A stretch of 64,000 nucleotides of DNA from Ectobius pallidus (Eukaryota; Arthropoda; Insecta; Blattodea; Ectobiidae): assembly GCA_964059195.1 (NCBI GenBank), contig CAXKWD010000005.1, forward strand, positions 45,647,825-45,711,824, written 5' to 3'. A program made the position numbers and the translations under genes. Of this stretch, positions 11,517 to 23,372 are shown piece by piece; within the stretch, counting starts at the first letter, position 1; every line of letters begins with the position of its first letter. The notes under the pieces are model-generated. The model was not told the origin of the DNA, did no database searches, and was given only the letters and a program-made list of their open reading frames with translations.

Positions 11517-12536
11517 TCTAATATATAAAATCTAAAGTGTGTATGTATGTATGTATGTTTGTTCCTTATACAAATTTACATTTCTTTACCAATTTACACG
11601 AAATTTTGCATACATACCCAGTTAAGCCCGGGAAGTAACGCGGTCAACATTAAAATTGAAACAAATCAGTCCTTCCCCTGAAAATTATATAATTTCTGAG
11701 AATATTATACTGAAAAAAAATTAAATGCTGTTCAGTTGTCAAGACAACAGTGTATTGTTTACACAGTTCACATAGGGCTCTGGACACTACATAATATTGG
11801 ACTTTAACGAATTCTGATGCTAACGATTTGTAAAAATAATTCTTGAAGAATAAAATCCACGAAAATAAAGCACATCGTAATGCAGTCACATAACTTTCTC
11901 TACCCTCGACACAAGAAATATTTTCTCACTTCACATTTTGATGTAGAATAAGAGGTCGTATTGCAGGGACGACTTAAGTGTGTGAGTATCCTATATCAGA
12001 AGTAGGTAAACAATCCTTTCCGCTTATACGTTATCCATAGCTGTATGCTTTGTATTAGTTGATAAATAGGGATGTTTATCATAGGCCCTAAGCATGGGAT
12101 GGAACATTTTGAGTCCTATGCTCGCAGTATTTTATGTCCCGGGTTTTAGAGGAGGAAAGTATGAAAGTGATACTGCATTTCTCTTTTATTTCAGCCCCGA
12201 AACGGTTGTATGGTAACATGAGAATGAGATATAAAATTTTCCGTCAAGTCACTACAATCTTATGTAATTTATGTTTCTTCTTATTTCAACCCCTCCCAGG
12301 CATGATGTGTAGAAGCAACGGAATGCAGCATTCGACATCCTCTATGAGCCATAAAAAGCTATATCTAGCGTTTTCTGATGGAATAGTTTGGTGTGATAAA
12401 TCTTTTTCTTCATTTCAAGTTTTACATACGGTACATATTATATAAGCACCTAAAGTTTCAAAATCGAAAGTCCTCCATAAGTTAATTTCAAATTACAAAA
12501 CACAAAGCCCGGGCGACGCCGGGCCTTTTCAGTTAG
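11517..12536 (+). mobile_element. Non-autonomous Helitron-like element
   Basis: Starts with TC directly after A (AT|TC-type junction) in TCTAATATATAAAATC and a GTATGTATGTATG run, the same opening style as the element at 29195. It ends with a GC-rich hairpin (GCCCGG...CCGGGC at about 12507-12524) followed about 10 bases later by TTAG|T, a one-base departure from the canonical CTRR|T Helitron end. No Rep/helicase coding. Its right half recurs at about 16990-17400. Helitron assignment rests on the termini only. Confidence 0.6.
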
Positions 12537-12621
12537 TCAAGTATAAAGTATCGTTGTGCTTTTCATGCTCACTATAGTCTGTTTACTAAAAGATCACAAA
12601 ACAAATTTATTTCTCTTTATT

Positions 12622-14924
12622 CTTCTTCTTCTTCTTCTTCTGGGTATTGGCCTCGGCCTATATTGTGCCATGTAGCCAGTGGATATTGATTAAGAGTCGA
12701 TAATTGTCCATAATTGTCGATAAAAGTTTTCGCTACTGTGACTCGATTATTGAGTTTATTGATCTACAATGTTTGTTATGATGCGACAAGGAAGCTATGG
12801 AGTGTTGAATAACACGCAGGTGTGGATCCTAATAATAAATTATGTGTATGCTACCTGCAGCCGCAGGAATGAATGTGTTAATGCAATTGTGTACAGGACT
12901 AATGGACATAAAGGAAGAATGGTCGTCACCGAGGCGCACCGGGATATATTGGTTAACCGAAAATGCACCTTGGAAAGAAGAACCCATACCATGAAGAGAT
13001 GTGTGAACGTTATAATTTGATTTTGAATTTCTTCATATGCTGGTAGAGGAGATAAAGTATGTCCACTGTGGGTGAGTGTAGTATTTGAGGAAGTGACGTC
13101 GGAAAGGGGATACCTTTGTTGTGGAGACGTTCGTACAACTGTTGATTTGCAATATCATGCACAGAACATGCCAAAAGAATGTGATTGTTCGTGCCTTCCT
13201 GTTGACAACTACATAGGGGCGTGTCCGAAAATTTAATTTTCTGAAGAAATGCTGGTGAACTAGTGTGGTGGAGTTTAATTCTTATAATAGAGGTTATAAA
13301 CCATCTAGGGAATTGGAGGTTATAAAACCACGGTCTGCGCGGTATTGTGGGTTGAACAGAATAATATCGTATTTTGTAGGAGGTACCGTATGTATCCCAT
13401 TTCCTCTGCCACTCAGTTCTAATATGTGTTATCGTCTGATGTTTAAAAGTGGGTGCTGGAAGTAAAATCTTAGTAAATTGCCCTTGATGACTAGCTTGTT
13501 TTGTCAATTTATCAGCCTCTTCATTACCCGGTATACCCGCAAGTCCTGGGATCCAACACATTGTAATAGAAGGCCTGAGTTGTAACAATTGGAACCACAG
13601 TTGTTTTACATGGAGAATCCACCAATCGGTGTTTGCCTGTGTCTGTGGTTCATGTAAAGCTGTTAGAAAACTTTTGGGATCTGAATAAAGTACGACCGGA
13701 TAGGAAACTGGATGATTTTTAATCCACAGTAGTGCCTGTCGTATCGCGAATAATTCTGCCATGAAGACTGTTGAGTCGGGTGGAAGTCGATATTGTGCTA
13801 CCACGTGGTGGGAAGGTATAATGAAGGCTGCTCCAACGGCAGGTTCAGGACCCTGTTTTGAACCATCAGTGTAGACTGCTATAGGGGAAAGATGACTGCT
13901 ATCCTCTGTGCGTGGGGAAAACAATAATGTACTATCTTCATCTGTCATCAGATATCTCACAGGAAAAGAGAAATGGAGGACCTCATAAGGGCACCTATAA
14001 CAGGGGAGACCTGGGGAGCGAACTATATCCTGAACATGTGGGTGAAGGATGTCAAACGCCCAAAGTAGAGCTGGAGAGGCGAACGTTCTATTAATACAAG
14101 AAGGTTTGTACAACCGAGACAATAAAGTGAGTTTTGGGATAATCGGAGATGGAGTGATTGAAAGCTTTTTAAGAAGATAGTTTGTAGCTAGAATTCTTCG
14201 CCTGTAGACATATGGGAATTCCGCCATCTCCACTGGAAGTGCCTGGTTGGGGGATGACCGCATGGCTCCTGCAATAATTTTTAAAATAGAAAAATGAAGA
14301 GCATCTAATTTCTGCAAATCTTTCGCGTAAGCCGAAGCGTATAGAAAACCAGCATATTCCACCTAGCTGGGAATAATTGCTTGATATGCAAAATGGAGTT
14401 GTTGGACATTCGCTCCCCACCAAGTGGTGGTCAGTGTATTGATGATTTAACTTCCCTGTTCGCACCGATGAATAACTTCCCGAATATGTGGCCGCCAGTT
14501 TAATTTAGAGTCGAAGATGAGCCCCAAAAATTTGTGTTGCTGAACCACACGAATAAGAGATCCATTATATCTGATCGGGGGGGTTTGATACCTAGATTTT
14601 CCAGTGAAGATAAGTCTTACCGTTTTACCACTTTGCACCTGTAATCCATACCCTTCACCCCATTGTTGTAACGTATTCATTGCTTGTTGCAGGTCCGGTG
14701 TGGATTCCTGCAAGGACGGTTTCCTGGTATATATCAGAATATCGTCTGCATATCGAAGGATGCGGTAGTAGGGGTTAATTGAAGATTCCAATGTGTGGGT
14801 GTATATAAGAAATAAGATCGGACTGAGACTAGACCCAGGAAAGTCTGACGAGATTGTGCATAGCCAATGGAATTTTCAATATAAACAATTCTGTCTGTAT
14901 ACAAGAGTTGAATAAGTTGAATCA
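12622..14924 (-). mobile_element. 5'-truncated I-clade-like LINE insertion with 13-bp target duplication
   Basis: The 13-mer ATTTCTCTTTATT occurs at 12609-12621 and again at 14925-14937, exactly bracketing the LINE. The 3' end (low coordinates, minus strand) finishes in a GAA-repeat tail (CTTCTTCTT... on the plus strand from 12622). The 5' end is truncated inside the reverse transcriptase. The 3' UTR is roughly 12640-13009. This is a textbook target-primed insertion. Confidence 0.88.
13010..14924 (-). pseudogene. LINE ORF2 remnant: RT end, RNase H and C-terminal zinc knuckle
   Basis: Three minus-strand frames overlap and together give the 3' part of an ORF2. The frame at 14791-14447 contains the RT catalytic motif RYADDILIYT and the thumb motif KFLGLIFDSKLNW. 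The frame at 14362-13010 (450 codons) gives the end of RT and then an RNase H domain with YTDGSK, the E of FMAELFAIRQAL, LYSDPKS and a WIPGLAGIPGNEEADKLT segment, followed by a C-x-C...H...C knuckle (CSCQQEGTNNHILLAC). RT followed by RNase H and a Cys/His knuckle is typical of I-superclade elements. At least two frameshifts separate the frames and the 5' half is missing, so no functional polymerase is made. Confidence 0.85.
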
Positions 14925-14937
14925 ATTTCTCTTTATT

Positions 14938-16090
14938 AAGAAAAGAAACTTAATGCACATCGCCTTGAATTCAAGACAGTTCTGTTTACTTTGACCTTCA
15001 CGTATGCGATCCACATTTATAAACTTGTATATGAATCATGCTGTTCCCTGTTACACAACCGGCATTGCAGCTATTAAGAGCCGCACATTTCCGATCATTT
15101 TGTTCCCATCCTGACTCAAACTCTCAAATGGAAATCGAAATTATGAGGCTCCAGAATTTGCTTCCTCTTGTAGCATCTGTAGTATAAGTAGTCATTATGA
15201 ATTTTTTAAGTTCACATTTCATTCCAAATCGGGAATGATAGAACGAACATAGCAATACCAAGGATACAGTTTTATATTTCTCGTAGTTAAAATTATTGTA
15301 CAGAAGACATTGTTATGTACACGATAGGCATTACTATATGGAAGACCTTTTGTCGTTACACCTTTTCCAATGAACATTTCATTTTTCTGTTCCTCCTTTG
15401 AAGTGGACTTAATTTTGTACTATACCTTCCTTCTCATAGATTTAATGCGAAAGTAAATTAACATTGTTGAATTCAATATTTAACTTACTCTGAAATATGT
15501 GAATAGAATAACTGATAGAAAATTTCACTCAGTAACTGACCATATGACTGACTAACTGTACTGATAAACTGGGTAATCAGTTATCACTCATAATTACTAA
15601 CTGGATTAATTATTTCTAATTTACTCTGAAATATGTGATTAGAATAACTGATAAAAAATTTCACTCTGTACCTGACCATATGAGTTTGGTCGAAAATATT
15701 TAAAATAAAGCATTTGAAGAAACTTTGTTAATAAATATGGGAACACATGGGTGGGTGTTCAACAATGCAATCTATAATTAACTTACAGTAAGAATTGACG
15801 TCAAAACATGGCGGCGACCAATACATGAAAGAGTTAAAGGCAAATACTTGACAATATTAAGCTCCATCACTCCTTTAGGAACTTGGGGACAAATATCATA
15901 AGCTGAAATTATTATAAATAACTCTGAAAAACTAGTAATGTATTCGGATAACTGAAGTATCTAAACGAGGTTATGAACACGTAGGAACACGTTTTGATAA
16001 CAAGAATATCTGAGAACCTTAACTTAAAACCGGCAAAAGAAACGGGAGGAAAATTTATTAACAAATCTGCTCTCTCACCCCATATCAGAG
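14938..16090. other. No gene recognised; short tandem duplication
   Basis: Two similar blocks about 136 bp apart (from 15481 and from 15617, both with ACTCTGAAATATGTGA.TAG) indicate a small tandem duplication. Otherwise AT-rich and without recognised content. Confidence 0.6.
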
Positions 16091-16094
16091 CTCA

Positions 16095-16230
16095 ACCACA
16101 AACTCCAAAAGTAGTTGTGAAGTCATCGCTGCGATCGGCCAATGCACACTGCAACGTCGGCCAGGATTCAAACCCCCAACTTGAGCAGTGAAAGCAGATA
16201 GCATGACCAAAACAACGAACAAGAAGGTAG
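16095..16230 (-). repeat. tRNA-like SINE fragment
   Basis: Reverse complement contains TTGGTCATGCTATCTGC (A-box-like) and GGGGGTTTGAATCCTGGCC (B-box-like) at tRNA-like spacing. No ends or target duplication identified. Confidence 0.4.
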
Positions 16231-16989
16231 TACAGAAACTGTCGCCAAGGAGGAAGTTGTCGGTCGCAATATAAACATTTCAGGCGACCGTTACAGTAGT
16301 AAGTTAGGTTTCGGCACTGAGTGCAGGAAACTCGACTTGCCACCATGATACCATAAGCAGGGAAAGGATAAAAACACTATTGTAGAAGAAGCATATTATT
16401 CCACAGCAATGGTTATACATTTGAAAATATTGACATTATGACTTAAAACTGTAGTAAAAAAATATAAATAATTATACTGATAAAATAGGTAAATTTATAA
16501 AAATAAAAGTAATAGATTTCTTCAGATTTCTTTGAAATTAGGATAGTTGGGACTTTAGTAATACATTGCGGTATAGGCCTATCTGTTGAGGTTTCTGGTA
16601 GTGGACCCCCATTTATTCCAGGAATTGCAAATTGCCTTGTTACTATTTTGCAGCTAATGACGTCACCAGCTGGTCAACATGATTTCAGTTGTCACAACAC
16701 ACACTGAGGTGCAACAGTCCGTAGTTCGATCCTCTCACTATATCTCACACGGGACATCACGTTCAGATGAAGGGCTGAATGAGAAGTGTGAGGGAACTTC
16801 TGGTGTCCAAATTCCCATCCAGAACCGGTAAATTGATGCAGAATGTTTTACACAACCGTATACTATCACTCTAATGTATACATGAACAAGCAAAGAGATG
16901 TTGTAATACGCAGAAAGCGATTAGCATACTCATTCAGCATGGGGTTAATAGATTCTGGATAGTAGGCCATGACATGTCAACTATTTTAT

Positions 16990-17400
16990 TCTTCCTAGGA
17001 TGAAATACACGAAAATAATGCAGTCACATAACTTTCTCTAAACTGGACCTAGAGAAAACGATACGCGGTGAGGTAATATATTTTGGGAAGAGAAGTATGA
17101 AAATGATATTGCATTTCTGTTTAATTTCATCCCCAAAACGGTTTTATGGTAACATGAGAGTAAGAAATAAAAATTCTCTGCCACGAAAATACAGATTTAT
17201 GTTACCGGAATTTCTGTTTCTTCTGTTTTGAACCCCTACCAGGCTTGCTGTGTACTGTACAAGCGATGGGGTGCAAAATTCTACACCCTCTGTGAGCCAT
17301 AAAAAGCTATATCAAGCGTTTTCTGAGGGAATAGTTTGAGTGTGATAAGTCGTTCTTCCTATTTCAAATTATAAATACCTATATTAGGACCCAGAATTCA
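16990..17400 (+). repeat. Second copy of the Helitron-like repeat right half
   Basis: Aligns with about 11860-12480: shared blocks TGCAGTCACATAACTTTCTCT, CATTTCT.TTTATTTCA.CCC.AAACGG, GGTAACATGAGA and GAGCCATAAAAAGCTATATC appear in the same order. Noncoding, fragmentary, without visible termini. Confidence 0.7.
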
Positions 17401-18401
17401 AACTGTCATTATTTGCGGAAGGAAACGACAGTGAAAAAACGCCTGGTTATACTTCTTCTTTACTTCTGTACGTTATTGCAGGAGAAGTTGCCTACCGAGC
17501 ACGGCCTTAACATGTTACAAAGACAAAGGGTTATTTTTGTACAGAGTAGCGGCAGCGAGTTGTGTATTAGACATTTATTTATCTCTATAAAGTAAGTTGT
17601 TCTTCTTTTTATATTCAAAGCACTTCTGTTGAAGAAGAGTCTTTTCATAAATGCTGTATCCCGTAGGTGTCATCACAAAGCAAGAAAATAAACTTACTTA
17701 GATTTTGAGAGGCAAAAAAGTCGTGTAAATGCAAAAATCATAGTGTACAAGTCTTTAAAAGTAAGAAAGATTATAACAGGAAGATATGTCAACATATCGT
17801 AGGCCTAGTTATAAATAATTTATGAAAAATTAATACTGATTACTGTACGTCAAAACCATATTGAGATAATACTGTACTCTTATCTATACCACTGACTATA
17901 GTTCAGTGTCAAATGCCTACTTGTCATCTTAATAATAAAAATAAAGAAATAGTCAAAGGCAGACTGCATTATATCCCAATCTACAACAGAATCATTGAAC
18001 CAGTGTGTTGTATGTGTAGGCTACTTACAAGTAACTGTCCAGAGAAAAGTGTAGTATATTATCCTCCAGTTCTTCAGATGATTTTTAGAACCATAATATC
18101 GGATGTCCCCAAACATTCTAAATCATGATTAAAAAACAGTGTTTCGGGACCAGACAATAGGCCTAGATATTTATAACACAGCTGCCACTGATAAAAGAAC
18201 TGCACTGTATTTTAAAACTTATACGTTTCAAGAAATTAATGAATTAAATGATTTTTACTGTTTTCTCTTCATACTGTAAAATCACCCAAATGGACATAAG
18301 ACAGCATGATTCTGAGGTATTATAATTTGATGAGTAACAGATAATTTTTATACGGAGTAATAACGCTGACGTCACAGGTTTTTAACAGCGCCTACTGCTT
18401 A
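17401..18401. other. No gene recognised
   Basis: AT-rich stretch with short frames lacking any family motif. Two copies of the TAGGCCTA octamer lie here (17800-17807 and 18158-18165). Confidence 0.6.
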
Positions 18402-18403
18402 TA

Positions 18404-19102
18404 CAGGGTGGCGCACGAAATGTCATACCATTTGATTATATCATAAATATTGTAATATAGAAGTTTCGCTGTTTCTAACAGTGCTAATGTAAGCCGAAGA
18501 TCGTGGAAAATCCTATAGGTGTCATCACATGTCGCATTTCACCATGACAACGAACACAAACATTAGTTTGTAAAATGGCGCACAACGGGCGTTTGAATGG
18601 TGAACATAAGGTGAAAGTTGTTCTGTTTTTCGCCGAAACGAAGAGTGTAGTTTTGATTCAGAGACATTTTCGTACTCAATTTAATACAAGATTGGCTCCT
18701 AGAAAGCAGGCAATTTACAGACTAACTGAGCAGTTTGTGTTGGAAAAAAGCGGTCGCGAAGGGCTAGTGTTCGTACACCTGAAAATATTGAAGTGGTTCG
18801 CGTTGCTTTGACTCGAAGTCCGTCTAAAGGGCTTCTGCAGAGTTGGGAATCAGCTCAGAGCGCATGTAGTGGAGTTTTGCCATGCGTTATCTGAAGACTT
18901 GTGTCGAAAAGGGGTGACGAATGTAAGGGTTCGTTTACAAGAGATTGTGAGGCAAAACGGCGGTCATATTGAACACACTCTGCATTAAAGACAAAATTCC
19001 ATGTCCTAATGATCAATTCTATGTATTCTATGTAAAGCTATAATAAAAATTAATATGTGTTATGTGTAAAATAAATGGTATGACATTTCGTGCGCCACCC
19101 TG
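18404..19102 (+). mobile_element. Tc1/mariner deletion derivative with perfect 30-bp TIRs
   Basis: The first 30 bases (18404-18433, starting CAGGGTGGCGCACGAAATGT) are an exact inverted repeat of the last 30 (19073-19102). TA flanks both ends (18402-18403 and 19103-19104). Inside are a transposase N-terminus (18575-18811) and, further on, a C-terminal end (about 18928-18987). The middle, with the catalytic domain, is deleted. Perfect TIRs suggest fairly recent mobility with transposase supplied in trans. Confidence 0.9.
18575..18811 (+). pseudogene. Truncated mariner-type transposase (N-terminal HTH)
   Basis: Starts MAHNGRLNGEHKVKVVLFFAETKS and continues with LIQRHFRTQFNTRLAPRKQAIYRL, the first helix-turn-helix of the same DUF4817-like family as the 5.5-kb copy, but a different subfamily by sequence and TIR. 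The frame then leaves the family pattern. A separate frame at about 18928-18987 reads RLQEIVRQNGGHIEHTLH and stop, the usual C-terminus (R...GGHIEH). The DDE core between them is gone. Confidence 0.75.
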
Positions 19103-19525
19103 TAATATTCGCGAGAACCTGGACCCAACTAAGCGTCAGCAGCGTCCTCAGCTAATAATAGGAGGGAAGGAAAACCAGTTTCGCTGTTCATATAGCTCAA
19201 TCTAAGGACCCCTTTGAATGCACACCGATGACTGTACCTCCAAGACCTAACTCTAAAGGTCTATTTACACTCAGCAGTGACGTGACCGTGGAGTGACAGG
19301 CAAGTGCATCTACCGGCGAACCTGAAAGTATTATTCTAGGCAATTTGAGTGGTGTTGTTCACACTCGCCCGGCGCTTGGCCGTGACAGTGCAGTCAGTGT
19401 TCCCGCAGTCGCAATACAGTGAAACTCGGGTAGTTCAATTTACACTCAGCAGTGACGTTACTGTGGCGTGACAGGCGAACCTGAAAATATTATTCTAGAA
19501 AATCGAGTGGTGTTGTTCTGCCGCT

Positions 19526-19741
19526 GTGCAGAAGTACGAGCTTAAAATGCTCATGAAAGAAGAGCCAAATGCAGTTTCTCATTACTCTACTGCTACTCCA
19601 ACATATTCTGGGCAGCCTTTTCCTGCAAGAAGCTACAATGAGTGTGTTGTAGAGAATGGAAATCAAGATTTACCTACTGGTCAAATGCAACCGGCAACCT
19701 ATTCAGTGCAGCGGTATTTTGAGAATTTCGGTCAGGAATAA
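19526..19741 (+). pseudogene. Possible C-terminal stub of the Harbinger partner protein
   Basis: A 71-codon plus-strand frame ending YSVQRYFENFGQE. No DNA-binding domain remains, so identity rests on position: in PIF/Harbinger elements a MADF/MYB-like partner gene lies opposite the transposase. The higher GC and Gln/Pro/Tyr-rich composition differ from the AT-rich flank, which suggests former coding sequence. Confidence 0.4.
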
Positions 19742-20116
19742 ATACCTATCAAAATTAATTACAAATACTTTTATACTCATATATGAGTTTTCGAAGTGAA
19801 ACTTCTTTTTTTTTTAACTACGAAAATATTTTTCTTGCAATTTTATTAAAATAATAATTTATGTTACCCAGTATTTGTAAATTAACACTTTAAGTTTAAA
19901 ACAAATTTTGTAATAGTTTATTTTACGTTTTAAAAAATTATTTAATAGAATAATTTGAAAATCTTTCTAAACGTAGTTTAAGTAGAAATTTTTATTTTTA
20001 TTTTTTTTAACAAAAGATCAAATTTTATACTGTGCGCCTTTGAAAATGTTTGTAAACTTTATTTTGAGTTTATTTTTTTTTAAATTCAAAGTTTACAGTC
20101 TACTGTATATTCTATC

Positions 20117-20386
20117 CTACCATACATACCTCAAACAAACTGCAAGCCGTTCCCTCGGAGAAATTGCTTTTCTCCATTTTGTGTCCTGCTTTTTCAGGTT
20201 GACTTCCAGTTTGCTCAACAGAATGTTAAATGCATTTTCTGACATTCTGAAGTATTCTTGAAACTTTGCTCCATCGTCCATCAATTCTCTATAAAGAGTG
20301 GTAAATTCCCCTTCTGTTCTTCTCTTTTTCCAGGCCTCATGAACCCACTTCCGTTTTCTCACTTGTTCCTCCTCCTCTTCATCCAA
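20117..20386 (-). pseudogene. Harbinger transposase, N-terminal stub
   Basis: Reads MDEEEEEQVRKRKWVHEAWKK, then a GEFTTLYRELMDD segment, F.EYFRMSENAFNILLSKLE and PRERLAVCLRYVW. This matches the conserved N-terminus of insect PIF/Harbinger transposases (WVHP...F..YFRMS...F..LL..I...ERLAVTLR-LATG). It ends where the family reaches the ATG motif, close to a possible splice site, and nothing of the DDE domain follows. It belongs to a subfamily different from the intact gene at 1830-3157. Confidence 0.75.
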
Positions 20387-20579
20387 AACAAGAGTAATAA
20401 TTCATAAATCAGCTTCTGAGAATTTCGCCATTTTCCGTGGCATTTGTTACTATAGAAAACACTGACTCATGTCGATCATGCCACGTTATAGTGTGAATAG
20501 AAATCACTGCGGGATCACGGGCGGTGGGAATACGTGCCGTCACGTCACGTTCACCTCACTGCTGTGTGTAAATGGACCT

Positions 20580-22096
20580 TTATGCGTCCGTTTGTACGGT
20601 ATCATATCCTAAAGGTTACCTATCCAAATCTCATGATAAAATATGTGTATCTTTAGTATTAGAAGCTCTAAATCTCACAAAAATCTGTTTTTATGTCGTA
20701 TACAGCTTTTCTAATAAATAATTTAACTGTTGCATGATAAAGAAGGCATCTGAGATGTCAAGAACGAAAAAGAAACACGCGTGTATATAGATAAAACAAA
20801 ACCATCTCGCGATACTTAGAATAAAGAAAATAGGATAAAAGCTTGAGACTTGCTGTGACACTTCCCTCGATCCCCTCCGAGGAGGAAACCTGAAAGCAGT
20901 ATAAAATGGAAGCCAGAAAGTGATACTACAGCTATCTAGAGGCAAAGGAAATAAAACTATCTCTATCTCTCTTTCTTTAACAACCCCCTCCCGTTTCTGA
21001 TTCGCTACCCTTCTCTTTCCCAATAAGACTGCTCTCCCAGACTCCTTTTTATGATCCTAACACAGCCTCCCCTGTAACAAGAAAATCTGAGCCTAACCCA
21101 CCATAAACGTTTAGCAGGTTGAGAATCTTTTCTTCCGTTTGGACAGCAGAACAGCACTGGCTATGTGTAATAGAATTTCCCACACGTCAGTCATATTCTA
21201 AATGGACAGTTAGGAACCACACAATAGAGGAAATACGCAACCTTGGAGTGGTAATTGTAACTTCACAAAGCGATAAACTGAAAATTCCACTCAGAAAATT
21301 ATGAGAAAAAGAAAGCCAAACTGTGAAAATAAAGCATATCTGTAACTCAGAGCCAAACGAGCGTAAATGCCAAACACTAAATTTTAGAGGAAGAGAGAAG
21401 AACAAAATTATGAATATCATCAATACTTTTTCTCAGAAACTGTTGCCATCAATGTGATAAAATATTAACCCTATAACTTTATGTTAAAATCTACCTGTAA
21501 TTATATTAATTATTTTTTTTTTGTAAACGGATGTTTATAAAAGGGACTTTAGATTTTATGGTTCCAATTGGAATATAATATTATTTTTATTGTTGCTCTT
21601 TTCAACCAGTAACGTAAATCCATAACAATGGATAAAGTAAAACTGATCAGCCATATGATTTAAAGTCACACACACATCTACAAATTACAGAAAGCATAGT
21701 CCTTAATATACTATGTTATTTGAAAATGAAATACTCCCACTCTTAAAGGTCAATATATCTGTTTTATGCACATGCGTCATTTTGTACTAAACAAAAGATT
21801 AAAGAATAGCCTACATTTAATGGAGGTAATGAAGCTAATTATTTTGGTAGCACTAAATTGTAACGAGGCAATTCTGGTAATGAATTATAATTTTAGGTCA
21901 CCCAGATTCTTGATAATCTGGTTTATTGTCACCATGACTAGTTCAATGAAAAATGGCAATAATTGCATGATATCGCGATAATATTTATAATTCTCTTCTT
22001 TTGTTTTTTGCAATACAGGTAGGTGCTCAGGAAATTCAATGATCTTCAACCTGCATCGCATCGAATCAACTGTTCTGAAACTTTCTTCAAATGTAT
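20580..22096. other. No gene recognised
   Basis: AT-rich. A frame at 21023-20691 and several others are short and without motifs. This is the left flank of BEL/Pao element 1, whose GTAT target duplication is at 22093-22096. Confidence 0.6.
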
Positions 22097-23260
22097 TGTT
22101 ACGTCATGTAATACCTTCTTTCTTGCTTGCCATAAAATTACTTCAGATGGCTTTGATTTTCATTTGTCTGTATAGGCTTACAGTCAATCAATTCAATGTA
22201 TGTCTTGGCAATTGTTATTTTAATCTCAACTCCAAAATTATTTATTTATTTTTTAAATAACTACTAATTTATCAATTCTGTTTTTATTTTATTTATTATT
22301 ATATTAGCATAGTGCGTTTTAATGTATTGATTAATTAATCTTATTTACAAGTGAAGCTATTATTATTGGGTTAGCGATTATTTATTGTTTCAACCTTCAA
22401 TTGTCCTTATTATTCACTTCATCCTTCTTCTTCAAAATGGACAACGATTTGAGTGTTCCATTCTCTTTTTCTAGGGCAATGTGCTCTATTCAACAAATCA
22501 TTTAGCACGTCATACAGTGCTAAATTTCGGGCGAAATGCCTTTTATCTTCATTTGTGTTGGATTAAGAATTCCAATGTTCTTACATAGTTCAACATAATT
22601 TCAACATCACAGGGATTCATCTAGACGTCGCTAAAGGTGCTTCGTTCTATCTCTGGACACTGAACCTTCATAAGGAGATATCAATCATTTCAATTCTGTG
22701 AGTAATATAATTCACAAGAGAAGGACTATGATTAGTCTTCAATTCGGTGAGATTTAGTAGTCATAAAGAGACTTCATGCAACTTCGAATTGTTAAATAAA
22801 TACAGACATTTATGCTTGGCAATAAAGTGTTAACAGCTTATTTATGCAATCTTCTTTTTTCTGAACTAGTGCTGTGAATAGTCTTAAATTTCAGCATTCA
22901 ATACAATCTTCTAGTTTCGAAATAACAATTTCGACAGGCTATATTTATTACATCAACAAATGGTCCTCCGAATTAATACAGTCTACCAGTGCATCTATAT
23001 ATGTGTACTTGGATACAACTAGAACTGCAGATTTCAAGAAGTGCATATATTCCAGACCATCAAGTTTGTGTTGATCAAGCAACGTCATCGTTCACATGTG
23101 CATATTTCTTGTATATCAATTTACCCATTTGAAGATTGGAAATGAAACCCAATTCTTCTCCTCAATTCTTCTCTCCCCCGCATGTTATCGCCGGGAATCG
23201 AACCCACAAATAGTTTTCAATACGGTCCACTACCAGAGGAAGGGTCGCCTTGCGGTAACA
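22097..23260 (+). repeat. 5' LTR of BEL/Pao element 1
   Basis: 1164 bp, TG...CA ends. Presumed to contain the promoter and polyadenylation signal. Small frames inside recur identically in the 3' LTR and are not considered genes. Confidence 0.93.
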
Positions 23261-23372
23261 TGTTGTTGGTCCTCCGGGCCGTTGATATTACTAACATGTT
23301 GTTGGTCCACCGGGCCGTTGATATTACTAACATGTTGAAGGTCCATCAGGCCGTTGATATTACTAACATGTT
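23261..23372 (+). repeat. Triplicated primer-binding-site region of element 1
   Basis: Directly after the 5' LTR a roughly 37-40-bp unit, TGTTGTTGGTCCTCCGGGCC followed by GTTGATATTACTAACA, occurs three times with small changes. The embedded TGGTCCTCCGGGCCG starts with TGG as a primer-binding site should, and resembles TGGTACCTCCGAGGCCG at the same place in element 2 (from 49416). The identity of the priming tRNA was not established. Confidence 0.5.

Larger units (their letters stand above)
19257..20579. mobile_element. Internally deleted PIF/Harbinger derivative
   Basis: The left end AGGTCTATTTACACTCAGCA (from 19257) matches the reverse complement of the right end, AGGTCCATTTACACACAGCA (ending 20579), and the match continues through GTGA. 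Flanking trinucleotides are TAA on the left and TTA on the right, both TWA but not identical. The left subterminal block (TTTACACTCAGCAGTGACGT...GGTGTTGTTC) is duplicated at 19266-19360 and 19439-19518. Inside are the end of one protein (plus strand) and the beginning of a Harbinger transposase (minus strand), the convergent leftovers of the usual two-gene element. Confidence 0.75.

Noticed and set aside
13265..14094. Plus-strand frames opposite the LINE RNase H
   Set aside because: Antisense shadows of a clear RT/RNase H coding region.
22874..23074. 66-codon frame present twice (also 28301-28501)
   Set aside because: It lies in the LTRs of BEL/Pao element 1; the duplication is explained by the LTRs and no domain is recognisable.
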